A DNA stretch of 47,386 nucleotides, from the NCBI GenBank assembly GCA_011523785.1, contig WTFW01000074.1, forward strand, positions 1 through 47,386, written 5' to 3'. Below, in pieces: positions 16,102 to 30,040 of the stretch. The position numbers were made by a program, and so were the translations under genes. The stretch's first letter is position 1. Each line of letters starts with the position of its first letter. Below the pieces are notes generated by a model. The model was not told where the DNA came from. It did not search any database and was given only the letters and a program-made list of their open reading frames with translations. This DNA comes from Chloroflexota bacterium (GTDB lineage Bacteria; Chloroflexota; UBA11872).

Positions 16102-16171
16102 CGGCCCCAAACCCAGAAATGCGGAGTCCTATGCGATCCCACGCTGTCGCGCCGCCTAGCAGGTGGCTGTC

Positions 16172-17467
16172 ATGAGCACCGTCGCCGTCCTTGGCGCCCA
16201 GTGGGGCGACGAAGGTAAGGGCAAGGTTGTCGACCGCTTCGCCCAGCACGCCGAAATGGTCATCCGCTTCCAGGGGGGCAACAACGCCGGCCACACGGTC
16301 ATCAACGATCAGGGAACGTTTAAGCTGCACCTGGCGCCGTCCGGGATATTCAACCCAGAGGTCACGAATATCCTTGGACCCGGCACCGTCATCAATCCGG
16401 CGGCCTTGTTGGAGGAGCTCGAAGAACTCCGAACTCAAGCCGATCTCTCCTTCGAGAGATTCTGGATCGCTGAGCGCGCCCACGCGGTGATGCCCTATCA
16501 CGTGGCGCTGGATGCCGCCGAGGAGGCCCAGCGCGGCGATCTGGCCCAGGGCACCACCCTCCGCGGCATCGGCCCGACCTACGCCGACAAGGCGGCCCGT
16601 TCCGGCGTTCGCATGGGCGACCTGCTCGATGCCGACTACCTGCAGGCCTGGCTGCCGGCAATCCTTGAGCCCAAGAACAGGCTCCTGGAAAACGGCTACG
16701 GCGTGGCGCCGCAGGATCCGCAGGCGCTGATCGATCAGGCCCTCGAGTGGGGTGACGCCCTCGCCCCACACATCGTGGACACCCTGCCGATCGTGAGCGA
16801 GGCCTTGGCCAACGACCGTCGCATCCTGCTCGAAGGCCAGCTCGGGGTCATGCGCGACCTCGACTGGGGCCACTACCCCTACGTCACGTCTTCAAGCCCA
16901 TCGGCTGGCGGCGCCTGCGTGGGCGCGGGCATCCCGCCGCGCGAACTCGACCAGGTGTGGGGCGTCGCCAAGGCGTTTAGCTCGTCGGTGGGTGAAGGAC
17001 CCTTCCCAACCGAGCTTTTCGACGAGACCGCCGAACACCTGCGGGAAGTCGCCGGCGGCGAGTACGGCGCCTCCACCGGCCGGCCCCGACGTTGCGGCTG
17101 GTTTGACGCCGTTGCCGTGCGCACCGCGGCCGCTCTCAGCGGTATCGACTGCCTGGCGCTGACCAAGGTCGACGCTCTCGACGGTCTGGAGCGCATCAAG
17201 GTGGCCGTGGCCTATGAGCTAGACGGCAAGCGCACCGAACTGGCGCCCGATACTCGTAAATTCGACCGAGCCCGCCCGATCTACGAAGACTTCCCGGGCT
17301 GGATGACCTCCACCGAGGGCGTCAGCGAGCTCGACGACCTGCCGCCTAACGCCCGTAGCTACATCGACGCCATCAGCCAGATCACCGGCATTCCGCTCGG
17401 CCTGATCGGCACCGGCCGCCACCGCGACGCCGCCATCATCCTGAAGGACCCGTTCGCCACGACTTAG
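16172..17467 (+). CDS. purA: Adenylosuccinate synthetase, variant active site
   Basis: The enzyme joins IMP and aspartate with GTP to make adenylosuccinate, the first committed step to AMP. ATG 16172 follows an AGGTGG ribosome site at a good distance; GTG 16163 is less likely. The product is 431 residues. GTP-loop and catalytic elements are present: WGDEGKGK (11-18, Asp13), NNAGHTV (His41), TTLRGIGPTYADKAAR and GRPRRCGWFD. The segment normally EGAQGTLLDIDHGTYP is here EGQLGVMRDLDWGHYP (221-236). The glutamine that contacts the IMP base is moved or lost, SSN becomes SSS, and KAYxTRVG becomes KAFSSSVG. I recall similar wording in other Chloroflexota PurA proteins, so this is probably a lineage subtype that still works, not a decayed gene. 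Confidence 0.93.
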   Translation: MSTVAVLGAQWGDEGKGKVVDRFAQHAEMVIRFQGGNNAGHTVINDQGTFKLHLAPSGIFNPEVTNILGPGTVINPAALLEELEELRTQADLSFERFWIAERAHAVMPYHVALDAAEEAQRGDLAQGTTLRGIGPTYADKAARSGVRMGDLLDADYLQAWLPAILEPKNRLLENGYGVAPQDPQALIDQALEWGDALAPHIVDTLPIVSEALANDRRILLEGQLGVMRDLDWGHYPYVTSSSPSAGGACVGAGIPPRELDQVWGVAKAFSSSVGEGPFPTELFDETAEHLREVAGGEYGASTGRPRRCGWFDAVAVRTAAALSGIDCLALTKVDALDGLERIKVAVAYELDGKRTELAPDTRKFDRARPIYEDFPGWMTSTEGVSELDDLPPNARSYIDAISQITGIPLGLIGTGRHRDAAIILKDPFATT

Positions 17468-17525
17468 GCTAACCCTGGCGTTCGGTACGCTGGCGGCCAC
17501 CAACTCGCCTGGCGGAGACGAACCT

Positions 17526-17996
17526 ATGGCCGCGGTATCCGAGGGCGTGCAAGCGCCTGACTTTCAACTGTCGTCCACGGAAGACGAGCCATTCTCGCTG
17601 CTCGCTCGCCGAGGTCGCAGCAACCTGGTTCTCTTGTTCCTCGACAACGCATCCGGTGGCACTGACACGGAAATCGCATCTTCGTTTCGCGATGCCAGCG
17701 ACATCTTTCGGTCGGTACGGAGCACGGTCATTGGGATCGCCAAGGCTGAACTTGACGAGCTCAAGGCCTTTCAGTCGGCGAATTCGCTGGCCTTTGAGCT
17801 CCTGAGCGACGACGGAGCCGTCGCCGCCGACTATGGCGTGCGCGTGCGGCAAGGATTCGGGCCATTCTCACGCGAGCGCTTTCGCCGCAGCACGTTCCTG
17901 GTGGATCGCACCGGCGTTGTCCGCCGCATTTTCCGCGACGTGGATGCCGGGGAACACGTCAACGAAGTCCTCGCCGCACTCGACGAGGGTCTCTAG
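17526..17996 (+). CDS. Cysteine-free peroxiredoxin-like (AhpC/TSA fold) protein
   Basis: The product has 156 residues and starts at ATG 17526. It follows the peroxiredoxin plan: GVQAPDFQLSSTED (7-20), a beta strand NLVLLFLD (33-40), the helix ending in FRD (54-56), then VIGIAKAELDELKAF, a GVRVRQGFGPF loop, RRSTFLVDRTGVVRRIF (120-136) and a C-terminal helix. Where the family has the peroxidatic cysteine (PxxxTPxC or GCT) the sequence is DNASGGTDTE, and there is no cysteine anywhere in the protein. It therefore cannot carry out thiol peroxidase chemistry. The conserved arginine before STFLVD is kept. It may be a binding or chaperone-like protein with the same fold. It is 58 nt downstream of purA and ends 58 nt before the pyr -10 element. 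Confidence 0.78.
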   Translation: MAAVSEGVQAPDFQLSSTEDEPFSLLARRGRSNLVLLFLDNASGGTDTEIASSFRDASDIFRSVRSTVIGIAKAELDELKAFQSANSLAFELLSDDGAVAADYGVRVRQGFGPFSRERFRRSTFLVDRTGVVRRIFRDVDAGEHVNEVLAALDEGL

Positions 17997-18053
17997 GCCA
18001 CGCTCGCCTCTCGGTCGCGGCGTCAAACTCAAGCCCTGGCGGCAGCCATTCGC

Positions 18054-18059
18054 TATAAT
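18054..18059 (+). promoter_or_regulatory. -10 element of the pyr operon
   Basis: The sequence is a perfect TATAAT. Transcription would start near 18066, exactly at the foot of the PyrR-binding hairpin, which fits an attenuated leader. No good -35 box is seen 16-18 nt upstream. Confidence 0.55.
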
Positions 18060-18064
18060 CTCGC

Positions 18065-18156
18065 CAGCCTTTAATCCAGTCCAGCGAGGCGGAAAGGCTG
18101 CATTCTGCGGCGTGCCGCGTCTGGCGGACTAAGGGCCTTCCGGGCCCTTTCTTTTT
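18065..18156 (+). promoter_or_regulatory. PyrR-responsive attenuator leader of the pyr operon
   Basis: Three mutually exclusive RNA pairings can be read. The anti-antiterminator is a perfect 8-bp lower stem, CAGCCTTT (18065-18072) with AAAGGCTG (18093-18100). It encloses an upper hairpin with the loop AGTCCAGCGAGGC, very close to the known PyrR-binding consensus (UCCAGNGAGGY). The terminator lies at 18131-18156. The antiterminator pairs GGAAAGGC (18091-18098, one bulged A) with GCCTTCC (18135-18141), which uses the 3' arm of the PyrR hairpin and the 5' arm of the terminator. By the established Bacillus mechanism, UMP-bound PyrR stabilises the first hairpin, frees the terminator and stops transcription before pyrR. 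The gene that follows is pyrR itself, which supports the reading. Confidence 0.85.
18131..18156 (+). terminator. Intrinsic terminator inside the pyr leader
   Basis: A 7-bp perfect stem, AAGGGCC (18131-18137) with GGCCCTT (18143-18149), has the five-base loop TTCCG and is followed by a T-rich run (TTTCTTTTT, 18148-18156). It lies 25 nt before the pyrR start codon and is the conditional terminator of the attenuator. Confidence 0.85.
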
Positions 18157-18180
18157 GCCCGGTACGCCATGGGAGGCAAC

Positions 18181-18753
18181 GTGGCGGTCAACGGCGGCGG
18201 CCGCTTGGTCATGTCAGCGGACGACTTGCGTCGCACCCTGACCCGTATCGCGCACGAGATCGTCGAACGCAACCGCGGCGCAACCAATCTGGTATTCGTT
18301 GGTGTCCCGCGCCCCGGACCAATTTTGGCGCGCCGCCTGGCCGCAGCCGTGGCCTCGTTCGAAGACGTGAACGTGCCCACCGGAGCCGTCGACATCTCGC
18401 TCTACCGCGACGACCTCGTCAGCCGGGCCACCACCCCGGACATGCACCCAACTGACATCCCGGTCGACGTCACCGACCGCGACGTCGTCCTCGTGGACGA
18501 CGTGCTCCACACCGGCCGGTCCGCCCGCGCCGCGCTGGACGCCCTCACCGACTTCGGGCGACCGCGCAGCATTCAACTGGCCGTTGTGGTGGACCGCGGG
18601 CACCGCGAGCTGCCTATTCGCGCCGACTACGCCGGCAAAAACATCCCCACCGCCCTCTACGAAAACGTGGAAGTCCGGTTGGACGAACTAGACGGCGAAG
18701 ACGCGGTTCGGGTCGTTGCCAGGCCGGAGGTTGCCAATGCCGCTGCATCGTAG
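18181..18753 (+). CDS. pyrR: PyrR, bifunctional pyr attenuation regulator / uracil phosphoribosyltransferase
   Basis: GTG 18181 is favoured as start because GGGAGG (18171-18176) lies just before it; ATG 18169 lacks a ribosome site, and ATG 18211 is a third possibility. The product is then 190 residues. The PRPP-binding loop is VVLVDDVLHTGRSARA (about 102-117), and VGVPRPGPILARRLA, DISLYRDDL and VVVDRGHRELPIRADYAGKNIPT are typical of PyrR. The usual family word RGHRELPIRADYVGKNIPT is almost exact. PyrR binds the leader RNA when UMP is high, and many members also make UMP from uracil and PRPP. Being first in the operon and behind an attenuator, it regulates itself. Its end overlaps the pyrB start by 17 nt. 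Confidence 0.96.
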   Translation: MAVNGGGRLVMSADDLRRTLTRIAHEIVERNRGATNLVFVGVPRPGPILARRLAAAVASFEDVNVPTGAVDISLYRDDLVSRATTPDMHPTDIPVDVTDRDVVLVDDVLHTGRSARAALDALTDFGRPRSIQLAVVVDRGHRELPIRADYAGKNIPTALYENVEVRLDELDGEDAVRVVARPEVANAAAS

Positions 18754-19675
18754 GCACCTGATTGACGTTGCCGACTTTTCGCGCGACGAGTTCGACACGG
18801 TCCTCGACACCGCCGTGTCCATGCGGCAGGTCCTGGATCGGCCGATCCGGCGCGTGCCAACCCTGCGCGGCAAGTCAATCGTCAACATGTTCTTCGAGCC
18901 AAGCACGCGCACCCGGGTGTCCTTCGAACTGGCCGGCAAGTCGTTGAGCGCCGATGTCGTCAACGTCGCCGCTTCCGGCAGCAGCGTCGAAAAGGGCGAG
19001 TCGCTGGTCGACACGTTCCACACCATCCAGGCTCTCGGCGCCGACATGGTCATCATTCGCCACGCCTGCGCGGGCGTGCCCGATCTGGCCGCCCGCCACC
19101 TGGACTGCGGCGTGGTGAACGCCGGGGACGGCCTGCGCGGCCACCCCAGCCAGGCGCTGCTGGACCTCTTCACCGTCCGTGAGCACGCCGGCGACCTGGA
19201 AGGTCTGAAAATGGTCATTGTGGGCGACATGCTCCACAGCCGCGTCGCCCGCTCCGACATCTGGGCGTTCGCGCGCATGGGCGCGCACGTCTACCTCAGC
19301 GGCCCGCCCACCGTGCTGCCGCCCGACTTTGGCGACATGCTCAACGGCGACGGCATGGTGCGCGTGGAATATGACCTCGACCGCGCCATAGAAGGCGCCG
19401 ACGTGGTCATGGCCCTGCGCATCCAGAAGGAGCGCATGGCCGGCGGCTTGCTGCCTGATCTCCGGGAGTACGCGCGGCGCTGGGGCATCACGCCCGCGCG
19501 CCTGAGCCGCGCCGACCGGCAGGTCCTGCTCATGCACCCTGGGCCCATGAATCAGGGCATCGAAATCTCGTCCGACGTCGCCTACGGCGAGCAGTCGGTG
19601 ATTACCGAGCAGGTCACCAACGGCGTCGCCGTCCGCATGGCCATCCTCTACCTCTTGCTGACGGGAGCGCATTGA
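18737..19675 (+). CDS. pyrB: Aspartate carbamoyltransferase catalytic subunit
   Basis: The enzyme makes N-carbamoyl-L-aspartate from carbamoyl phosphate and aspartate. ATG 18737 is used because GGAGG (18726-18730) lies 6 nt before it; the gene then overlaps pyrR by 17 nt. The product is 312 residues. The carbamoyl phosphate loop STRTR (56-60, in FFEPSTRTRVSFE) and SSVEKGESLVDT, with the lysine donated across subunits, are intact. The aspartate-site region is close to normal: NAGDGLRGHPSQALLD (usual EHPTQ), GDMLHSRVARS, ALRIQKERM and HPGPMNQGIEI (usual NRG). No pyrI regulatory chain is seen nearby, in line with control by PyrR attenuation. The stop TGA shares one base with the next start (TGATG). 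Confidence 0.96.
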   Translation: MPLHRRHLIDVADFSRDEFDTVLDTAVSMRQVLDRPIRRVPTLRGKSIVNMFFEPSTRTRVSFELAGKSLSADVVNVAASGSSVEKGESLVDTFHTIQALGADMVIIRHACAGVPDLAARHLDCGVVNAGDGLRGHPSQALLDLFTVREHAGDLEGLKMVIVGDMLHSRVARSDIWAFARMGAHVYLSGPPTVLPPDFGDMLNGDGMVRVEYDLDRAIEGADVVMALRIQKERMAGGLLPDLREYARRWGITPARLSRADRQVLLMHPGPMNQGIEISSDVAYGEQSVITEQVTNGVAVRMAILYLLLTGAH

Positions 19676-20281
19676 TGAGTCCCTATTCCGCCGCGCCGCC
19701 GCGCGAGATCCTGGCCGGCGTCTATCAGTGGACCGTGGCCTGGCATCGCTACACCCTGGAGTCCTACCTCGTCGAGACTGACGACGGCGTGATCGCCATC
19801 GATCCCCAGGACCTGTCGCCCACCGCCCTCCAGGGCGTCCTCTCCCGTGTCCGTCACGTCATTCTCACCAACCATTTCCACGAGCGGGCCGCCGCGATCT
19901 GGCGGCATCGGTTCGACGCCCCTGTCTGGGCGCCCGACGGTGATGTCGGCGATCTGGAGACGCTAACCCCGGATCACGTCTACTCGGCCGAGACCGAGTT
20001 GCCCGGCGGTCTGCAAGCCATTGGCCTGGGTGGGATCAGTACCGGGGAACATGCGCTGTTCACCCCCGAGAACCGCGGCGTCCTCTTCGTCGGCGACGCG
20101 CTGGGCACCACCAGCTACTGGACACACGGCGAAGGCGAGCTGGGCGCGCATCCGCGCATGCGTCCGCCGACGCCGCTACAGAAGCTGCTTGACCTGAACT
20201 TCACCAGCATCGCCGTCGGCCACGGCGAGCCGATCCTGGACCAGGCCAAGGTCGCCCTGGCCGCCTACCTGGAGTCAGCCC

Positions 20282-20292
<11 letters not shown>
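19675..20292 (+). CDS. Metallo-beta-lactamase-fold hydrolase within the pyr operon
   Basis: The start is ATG 19675 (TGATG junction with pyrB), giving 205 residues. The fold is read from SYLVETDDGVIAIDPQ (30-45), the metal region HVILTNHFHERAAAIW (61-76), GEHALFTPENRGVLFVGDAL (124-143) and SIAVGHGEPIL (178-188). Candidate ligands are His67, His69, His125, Asp141 and His183. The usual HxHxDH is altered to NHFHER, so a one-metal site or a changed geometry is possible. This branch is commonly annotated only as MBL-fold hydrolase. The gene is wedged between pyrB and pyrC with a 1-nt overlap upstream and an 11-nt overlap downstream, so it is co-translated with them. A link to pyrimidine intermediates is inferred from position only. 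Confidence 0.82.
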
Positions 20293-21629
<1,337 letters not shown>

Positions 21630-21640
<11 letters not shown>

Positions 21641-22829
21641 CGACTACGCCGTCCTCGCTCTCGAGACCGGCGACACGTTCTTCGGCTTCGCCTTCGGCGC
21701 GGAGGCGCCCGGCGCCGGCGAGGTCGTCTTCAACACCAGCATGACCGGCTACCAGGAGATTTCCACCGACGCGTCGTACCGCGGACAGATCGTCGTTATG
21801 ACCTATCCGCTCATCGACAACTACGGGGCCAATCCTGACGACGTGGAGTCGCGTCGCCCCTGGATTTCCGGTCTGGCCGTGCGTGAACTGGCCCCGACCC
21901 ACAGCAATTGGCGCCAGCAAAGCGACATGCACTCGTTCCTCGCCCAGCATGGAATCGCGGGCATCCAGGGGATTGACACACGCGCCCTCACGCGCACGCT
22001 GCGAATCAAGGGCCACAAGCGCGGCGTACTTGGCCGTGCCCCGGCAAGCGTCGCCGCGGGGATCGACCGCTTTGCGTGGATTCGCGGCCAGGCGCCCGCC
22101 GCCACGGCCTGGGCCGACGAGCAGGTGCAAGCCGCGAAGCGCGTGCTCCCCTACAGCGAACAGCGCTACGTGGCCGAGGTCACCACCCCCGATCGCCAGG
22201 TGGCCGGCCCCGTGCGCTGGGCGCCCTGGCCAACTCCGCAACAACGAGCCAACTCGCCACGCATCGCCCTACTGGACGTCGGCGTCAAGACCAACATCGT
22301 GCGCTCTCTCGTCAGCCGTGGTTGCCATGTGGACGTGCTGCCGTACGGCGCCGGCCTGCATGAAGTCGAAGCTACCGATCCTGACGGCGTCCTGGTCTGC
22401 AACGGTCCCGGCGACCCCGAGCAGGCCGATCGGGCCATTGACACGGTTCGCGACCTGATCGGCCGCCGCCCGCTCATGGGCGTCTGCCTGGGACACCAGA
22501 TTCTCGGGCTCGCGATCGGCGCTACCACCAGCCGCCTGCCCTACGGCCACCGGGGCGCCAACCAGCCCATCAAAGACCTCGAAACGGGCCGCGCCCACAT
22601 CACCTCCCAGAATCACGGGTTCCAGGTGGACGCCGCCTCGATTCCCCCTGGCAGCGGCTTCCGGGTCAGCCACGTCAACCTGAACGACGGTTCGGTCGAA
22701 GGCCTGGCGCACGACTCGCTCCCGGTCTTCTCGGTCCAGTACCACCCGGAGGCCAGCCCCGGCCCGCAGGACAATCAGTACCTCTTCGACCGCTTCCTCG
22801 ACCTCGTCGACGACCACCGCCGTTCATGA
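21630..22829 (+). CDS. carA: Carbamoyl-phosphate synthase small (glutaminase) subunit
   Basis: The product has 399 residues from GTG 21630, overlapping pyrC by 11 nt. It hydrolyses glutamine and passes ammonia to CarB. The N-terminal domain has GEVVFNTSMTGYQEISTDAS and GIDTRALTRTLR. The class I amidotransferase domain starts near residue 210 with IALLDVGVKTNIVRSL. The catalytic triad is Cys286 (GVCLGHQ), His372 and Glu374 (QYHPEASPGP). NHGFQVD is in place. Nothing is missing. It pairs with carB, which starts 27 nt later. Confidence 0.96.
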
Positions 22830-22856
22830 CTCGATCCAACCTGCTCGCTTTGCCCC

Positions 22857-26068
<3,212 letters not shown>

Positions 26069-26072
<4 letters not shown>

Positions 26073-26896
26073 CCCGGCGGATCGAATCCGCCCGCGTCCT
26101 GCGCAACACGCGTATCACTGAACGGCTCTGGTGGTGCGAGTACGAAGCGCCCCAAATCGCCGCCAGCGCCCGTCCTGGTCAGTTCGCACACGTCCTCTGT
26201 AGCGCGCCCGATCAGCTCGATCCGTTGCTACGCCGGCCGCTCAGCTTCAGCCGCATCGAACCCGACCGCGGACGGGTAGCCTTCCTGATCGACACCGTCG
26301 GCCGCGGCACGGCCTGGCTCGTGGATCAGCCGGAGGGGTCCGAAATCGACATGCTGGGCCCCCTTGGCGGCAGCTTTGTCTTTCAACCGGACAGTACGCG
26401 GGCGCTCATGGTCGGCGGCGGCATCGGCCTGGCCCCCCTCATTGCGCTCGCCGACCGTGCGCCGGCCCAGGGCGTCCAGGTTCGCCTGCTCGCCGGCGGA
26501 CGCGACGCCCACCAGGTAACCCCACCGGAGTGGCTGCACACCGACATCGATTACAACGTCGCCACCGATGACGGCGCCCTCGGCCATCACGGATTCATCA
26601 CCGACTTGGTCCCGGACCACTTCGCCTGGTGCGACCAGATCTTCGTCTGCGGCCCAACGCCCATGATGCGCGCCATGGCCGAACTCACCGACGAGTTAAC
26701 GGCAATCCACGGCCCCCGCCCCGCCTTCACCTCGCTTGAGGCCCGCATGGGTTGCGCCATGGGCGTCTGCTATTCCTGCGTCGTCCAAACCACCACCGGC
26801 CCCCTACGCGTCTGCCATGACGGTCCCATCTTTCCCCAGTCCGCCCTTACCTGGACCTGGGACCACTCGCCCTCTCCCTTGGCTCGAGTCAGCTAG
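26069..26896 (+). CDS. pyrK: Dihydroorotate dehydrogenase electron-transfer subunit
   Basis: The product has 275 residues with a 4-nt overlap to carB. PyrK takes electrons from PyrD (class 1B) and passes them to NAD. The FAD domain has RPLSFSRIE (56-64) and the NAD-side loop [16 protein letters not shown] (113-128). Pyridine-nucleotide motif [16 protein letters not shown] is at 191-206. The [2Fe-2S] site is Cys229, Cys234, Cys237 and Cys249 (CAMGVCYSC, then VCHDGP). All parts are complete. In most operons pyrD follows directly; here the plus strand downstream carries no gene until 30.6 kb apart from a pyrK-like remnant, so PyrD must be encoded elsewhere or be of another class. The last 20 residues are longer than usual. 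Confidence 0.93.
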
Positions 26897-26978
26897 TTGA
26901 ACACCCGGCGCGGGATTGCTTCACTCGCAGCAACGAGTCGATGACAGCCGGTTGATAGGAACACGGCGTAGGGCGACG

Positions 26979-29791
26979 TCAAGCGAGCGCGGCGTCAAGA
27001 GTTCCCTGGTAAACCTCGTAAGTGAGGTCGCCCTCGCCTGTCAGCGAGAACCGCAGCAGTGGGATCAGGGCCGCCTCATCCAAGTCAGCTTCGGTAAGGC
27101 GGACCGCGAGGATCCATTCGCCGGGGCCAAGTTCCGTGTGCGCCTGCCAGAGGCTGGCGTAACCACTGCCGTCCCATAGCGCCAGCGTTCCGGTCCGAGG
27201 CTCAAATTCGTAGAGGTACAAATACTCGTGAACTTGAGTTCGATAGACAGGTTCGAGTTGTCCCTTGAACCAGCGCGGGCCTTTGCGCACGCGGCCTTTG
27301 GCGTCAAATTCGTAGGGAAGGGCCCACGGGGAACCATCAGCCGCCAAGACGACCCAGTCCTGACCCGCCCAGCGATCAGTTGCGCGATCTGTGAACGTGG
27401 CGCTAAAGGCAAGGCGCCCGCTGGTTGTCCGCACGTCTGAAAGCGCGACGCTGAAGTGCCGTGGCGGTGGTTCCATGAGAGGCTGGTAAGCGCCGGAAGG
27501 CGAGTAGACCGCAAACTCGTCGTTCCACCAGATAGGCGAACGGGCGGCCGGTGCGAAGCCAGACGGTGCAACGTGCGCCGACGTCACGACTAAGTCCGGC
27601 ACCACGTCGCCCAGCGGCTCGACCTGAAAAACCGGTCGCAAGTGCACCCCGAACGTTCGGACTATTCCGAACATTCGGGTATGAGACAAGACCGACGCAG
27701 CCCGCACCGATCCAAGTTTTTCGATGGAAGGGGAGATGTAGACCTTGGCGGATGCTGGGACGCCTTGCCTGAGCGCGCCGAAAGATTCAGGCAGCGAAGC
27801 AGCTTCCAATTCACGGAAGGCTTGCTGGACCTGGTAGACGGCGTCAACGTCGTCGCGAATGAGCGGCCTGAACAGTCGCGGATCGCTAAGCCAGCGTCTG
27901 GCTCGGGCTGGAAGATTGGCGATCCAGTCATCTGTCGCGTGGATGTATGCGATTTCGAGCTGACGAATGGCCGCCGGATCCAGATAGCGGACGGCGTCAA
28001 GGTACTCGGGTCCTGTTGCATAGCTGAAATGCGTAAACTGTTGGTAACCTGAGGCATTGGGCCGACCGGTATCGACCGATAGTCCAATCGGATTGGGCGA
28101 GATGATACGATCGTCAATCGCAGTTTGGGCGCGGATCTAAGAGACAACCAACGGGGATATATACCGATCGATTGCATGGCGCCTCATTATCTGCACGTCG
28201 AACTTCCAACGACCCGCCTGGGCGTTGGTAACATGAATACCTTGTTCGAACGCTAAACCAAGATTACGCACAGGTACGGCAATCGTCGGCCAAATGATCA
28301 GAGCAGCAGTACACGTGGCGATCACACAGCGCCAGCGAGGCCGCAACGTGCGCAGTCGAATGCTCATAGCTACCAATAGACTCAAGAGCGCGAAGTTGCG
28401 GGAATGCCCATCGAAACGCGTGATGTCCTGTTGAGCATATTCATATTGCAGTGTGAGCGCACCGATGAGGAACAGGACGCTCCCAACAGCCAGTGCGACT
28501 ACAAGCTGACTCCGCCAAGCCAAAAGAGCACTAGCCGCAGCGACGGGAATCACTCCGAGCCCAAGTATTCCAACAGTGCCTGGCGGCGTTGTGAAGGTGC
28601 CAATCGGCCGTCGACTATCGAAATCCGCGATCCATCCAAGCGCTAGCCCGCCCCCAGATGTTCCGGTCAAGACGCCCGTAATCACGCCACCTCCCGTTAC
28701 CAGCAGGAAAGCGGCTAGCGCGGGTCCTGCTACTACGCGCAAAGTCGCAGGGTTGCGTACCGAGATTGCCGACGGCCTTCGAAGTAATCGCTCTGCCTGC
28801 AGCAGCGCCCAAAGGAGTAGCACCAGGACGGCGACAGTTTCTTCCACCAGCCCCAAGAATCCGATTAGCAAGGCCAAGGCCGGAGACGTGCCTGGCGCCA
28901 CCTGTCGACCGACGCCCCCGGGTGCCGCCCGCTCCAACACGACAAAGGCAAGGCCATAGGCAAGCAAAAATCCGGGTTTCCAGATGTTCGGCGGAGAAGC
29001 CTCGATAGTCCACGTCCAAGGAAGCGAGACCGACGGCCAGTAGACTTCGGTCAGCGTGGTGTGGAAGCCACCACCTGTAAGAGCCGTGGGTACAATCACC
29101 TTTAGAATGTCGGGAGGCTCGGTGTAGTAGATCAGGGTCCACACCGCTGCGGTCAGCAGAAGAGGCGTAAGGGTGAGTGCTCCGACTCTGCCTCCATACC
29201 TCAGCAGCGTCGTCGCTACGACGAGAACAAAGCCGACCCAGATGTAGTGCCGAAGAGTTCGGTGGTTAACGCTAGGTTGGGCCCAAACGGCGGAGCCAAC
29301 AGAGCAATCAGTAAGTCAACACCGTAGTGGTAATGAATTGGATCAGCTGGATTCCAAGGCAATCTCGGCGGCCATCCGCCGGCCTGAATTGAGGCAGCCA
29401 GGCCCAAATGGATCGTTGGATCAGGAATCGCTAGAAGTTGTCGACTAGCGAGCCCAGCCCAGAAGAGCACCAAGACCACGGTGGCGAATCCAGCCACGGC
29501 TCGTCGCGACAGTCGCAGCGCCATCGGGCAGCGCCAAGCCAGCCCAGCCGCGAGCGCAAGTGCAATTGTCCATACCGCGACTCTGCCGACGGAGGATGGG
29601 ATTAGGTATAGGACAAAGTTGGCAATCAATCCCCAAAGTGCCGGGCCGACTACTAGCCCCTGAGCAAGCGCCGACCAATCGTCCTCGTGCCGCAGCGCCA
29701 CTCGCACAACGATGAGACCCACTGCTGCGAGCGTCAGTAGTTCCAGCGCCAGGAGCAGCAGGCCAGGGAGAATTGAAGGATCGAGTGTCAC
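26979..29791 (-). pseudogene. Broken large membrane protein (GT-C-like), one frameshift and one in-frame stop
   Basis: Read as one gene (start GTG 29791, or 29821), it would encode about 935 residues. It has many membrane helices first and a soluble C-terminal region of about 400 residues. The N-terminal part contains ASIQAGGWPPRLPWNPADP and IHYHYGVDLL, reminiscent of membrane glycosyltransferases. Near 29250 the frame breaks: TTELFG is followed, one base out of frame, by the expected continuation HYIWVGFVLVVATTLL. At 28137-28139 a TAG interrupts PLVVS and IRAQTAIDDRIISP; the sequence continues in the same frame without other stops to 26979. A tyrosine codon (TAT or TAC) probably became TAG, since related proteins read YIRxxT at this point. 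C-terminal text includes TGRPNASGYQQF and SPIWWNDEFAVYSP. It lies convergent with pyrK. Confidence 0.78.
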
Positions 29792-30040
29792 CCGGTGGCC
29801 CTCGGCAGTGCAATGAGCCACTGCCTGCTAGTTCTACTGATCAAAGCCCTGCGAGACACGGCTGGCCAACGGATGACTCCGTGGAGGGAGCAGTGGGAGC
29901 ACGAGACTTGTATCACCTGGGCCAGCAGTCCGGGACCCGCATGCGATGGGCGCTGGAGTGGCGGGTGAGGCGCATGCGCAGCTGCGCAGCCGAATATGGA
30001 TGAAGCGTTCTGCCCTGCCGCTAGTGCGGAGTGCACAGGG

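Noticed and set aside
28137-28139. Possible recoding of TAG (stop readthrough) in the large membrane-protein gene
   Set aside because: TAG ends several intact genes here (pyrR, pyrC, purA, the peroxiredoxin-like gene), and the same gene also has a frameshift, so decay or a sequence error is simpler.
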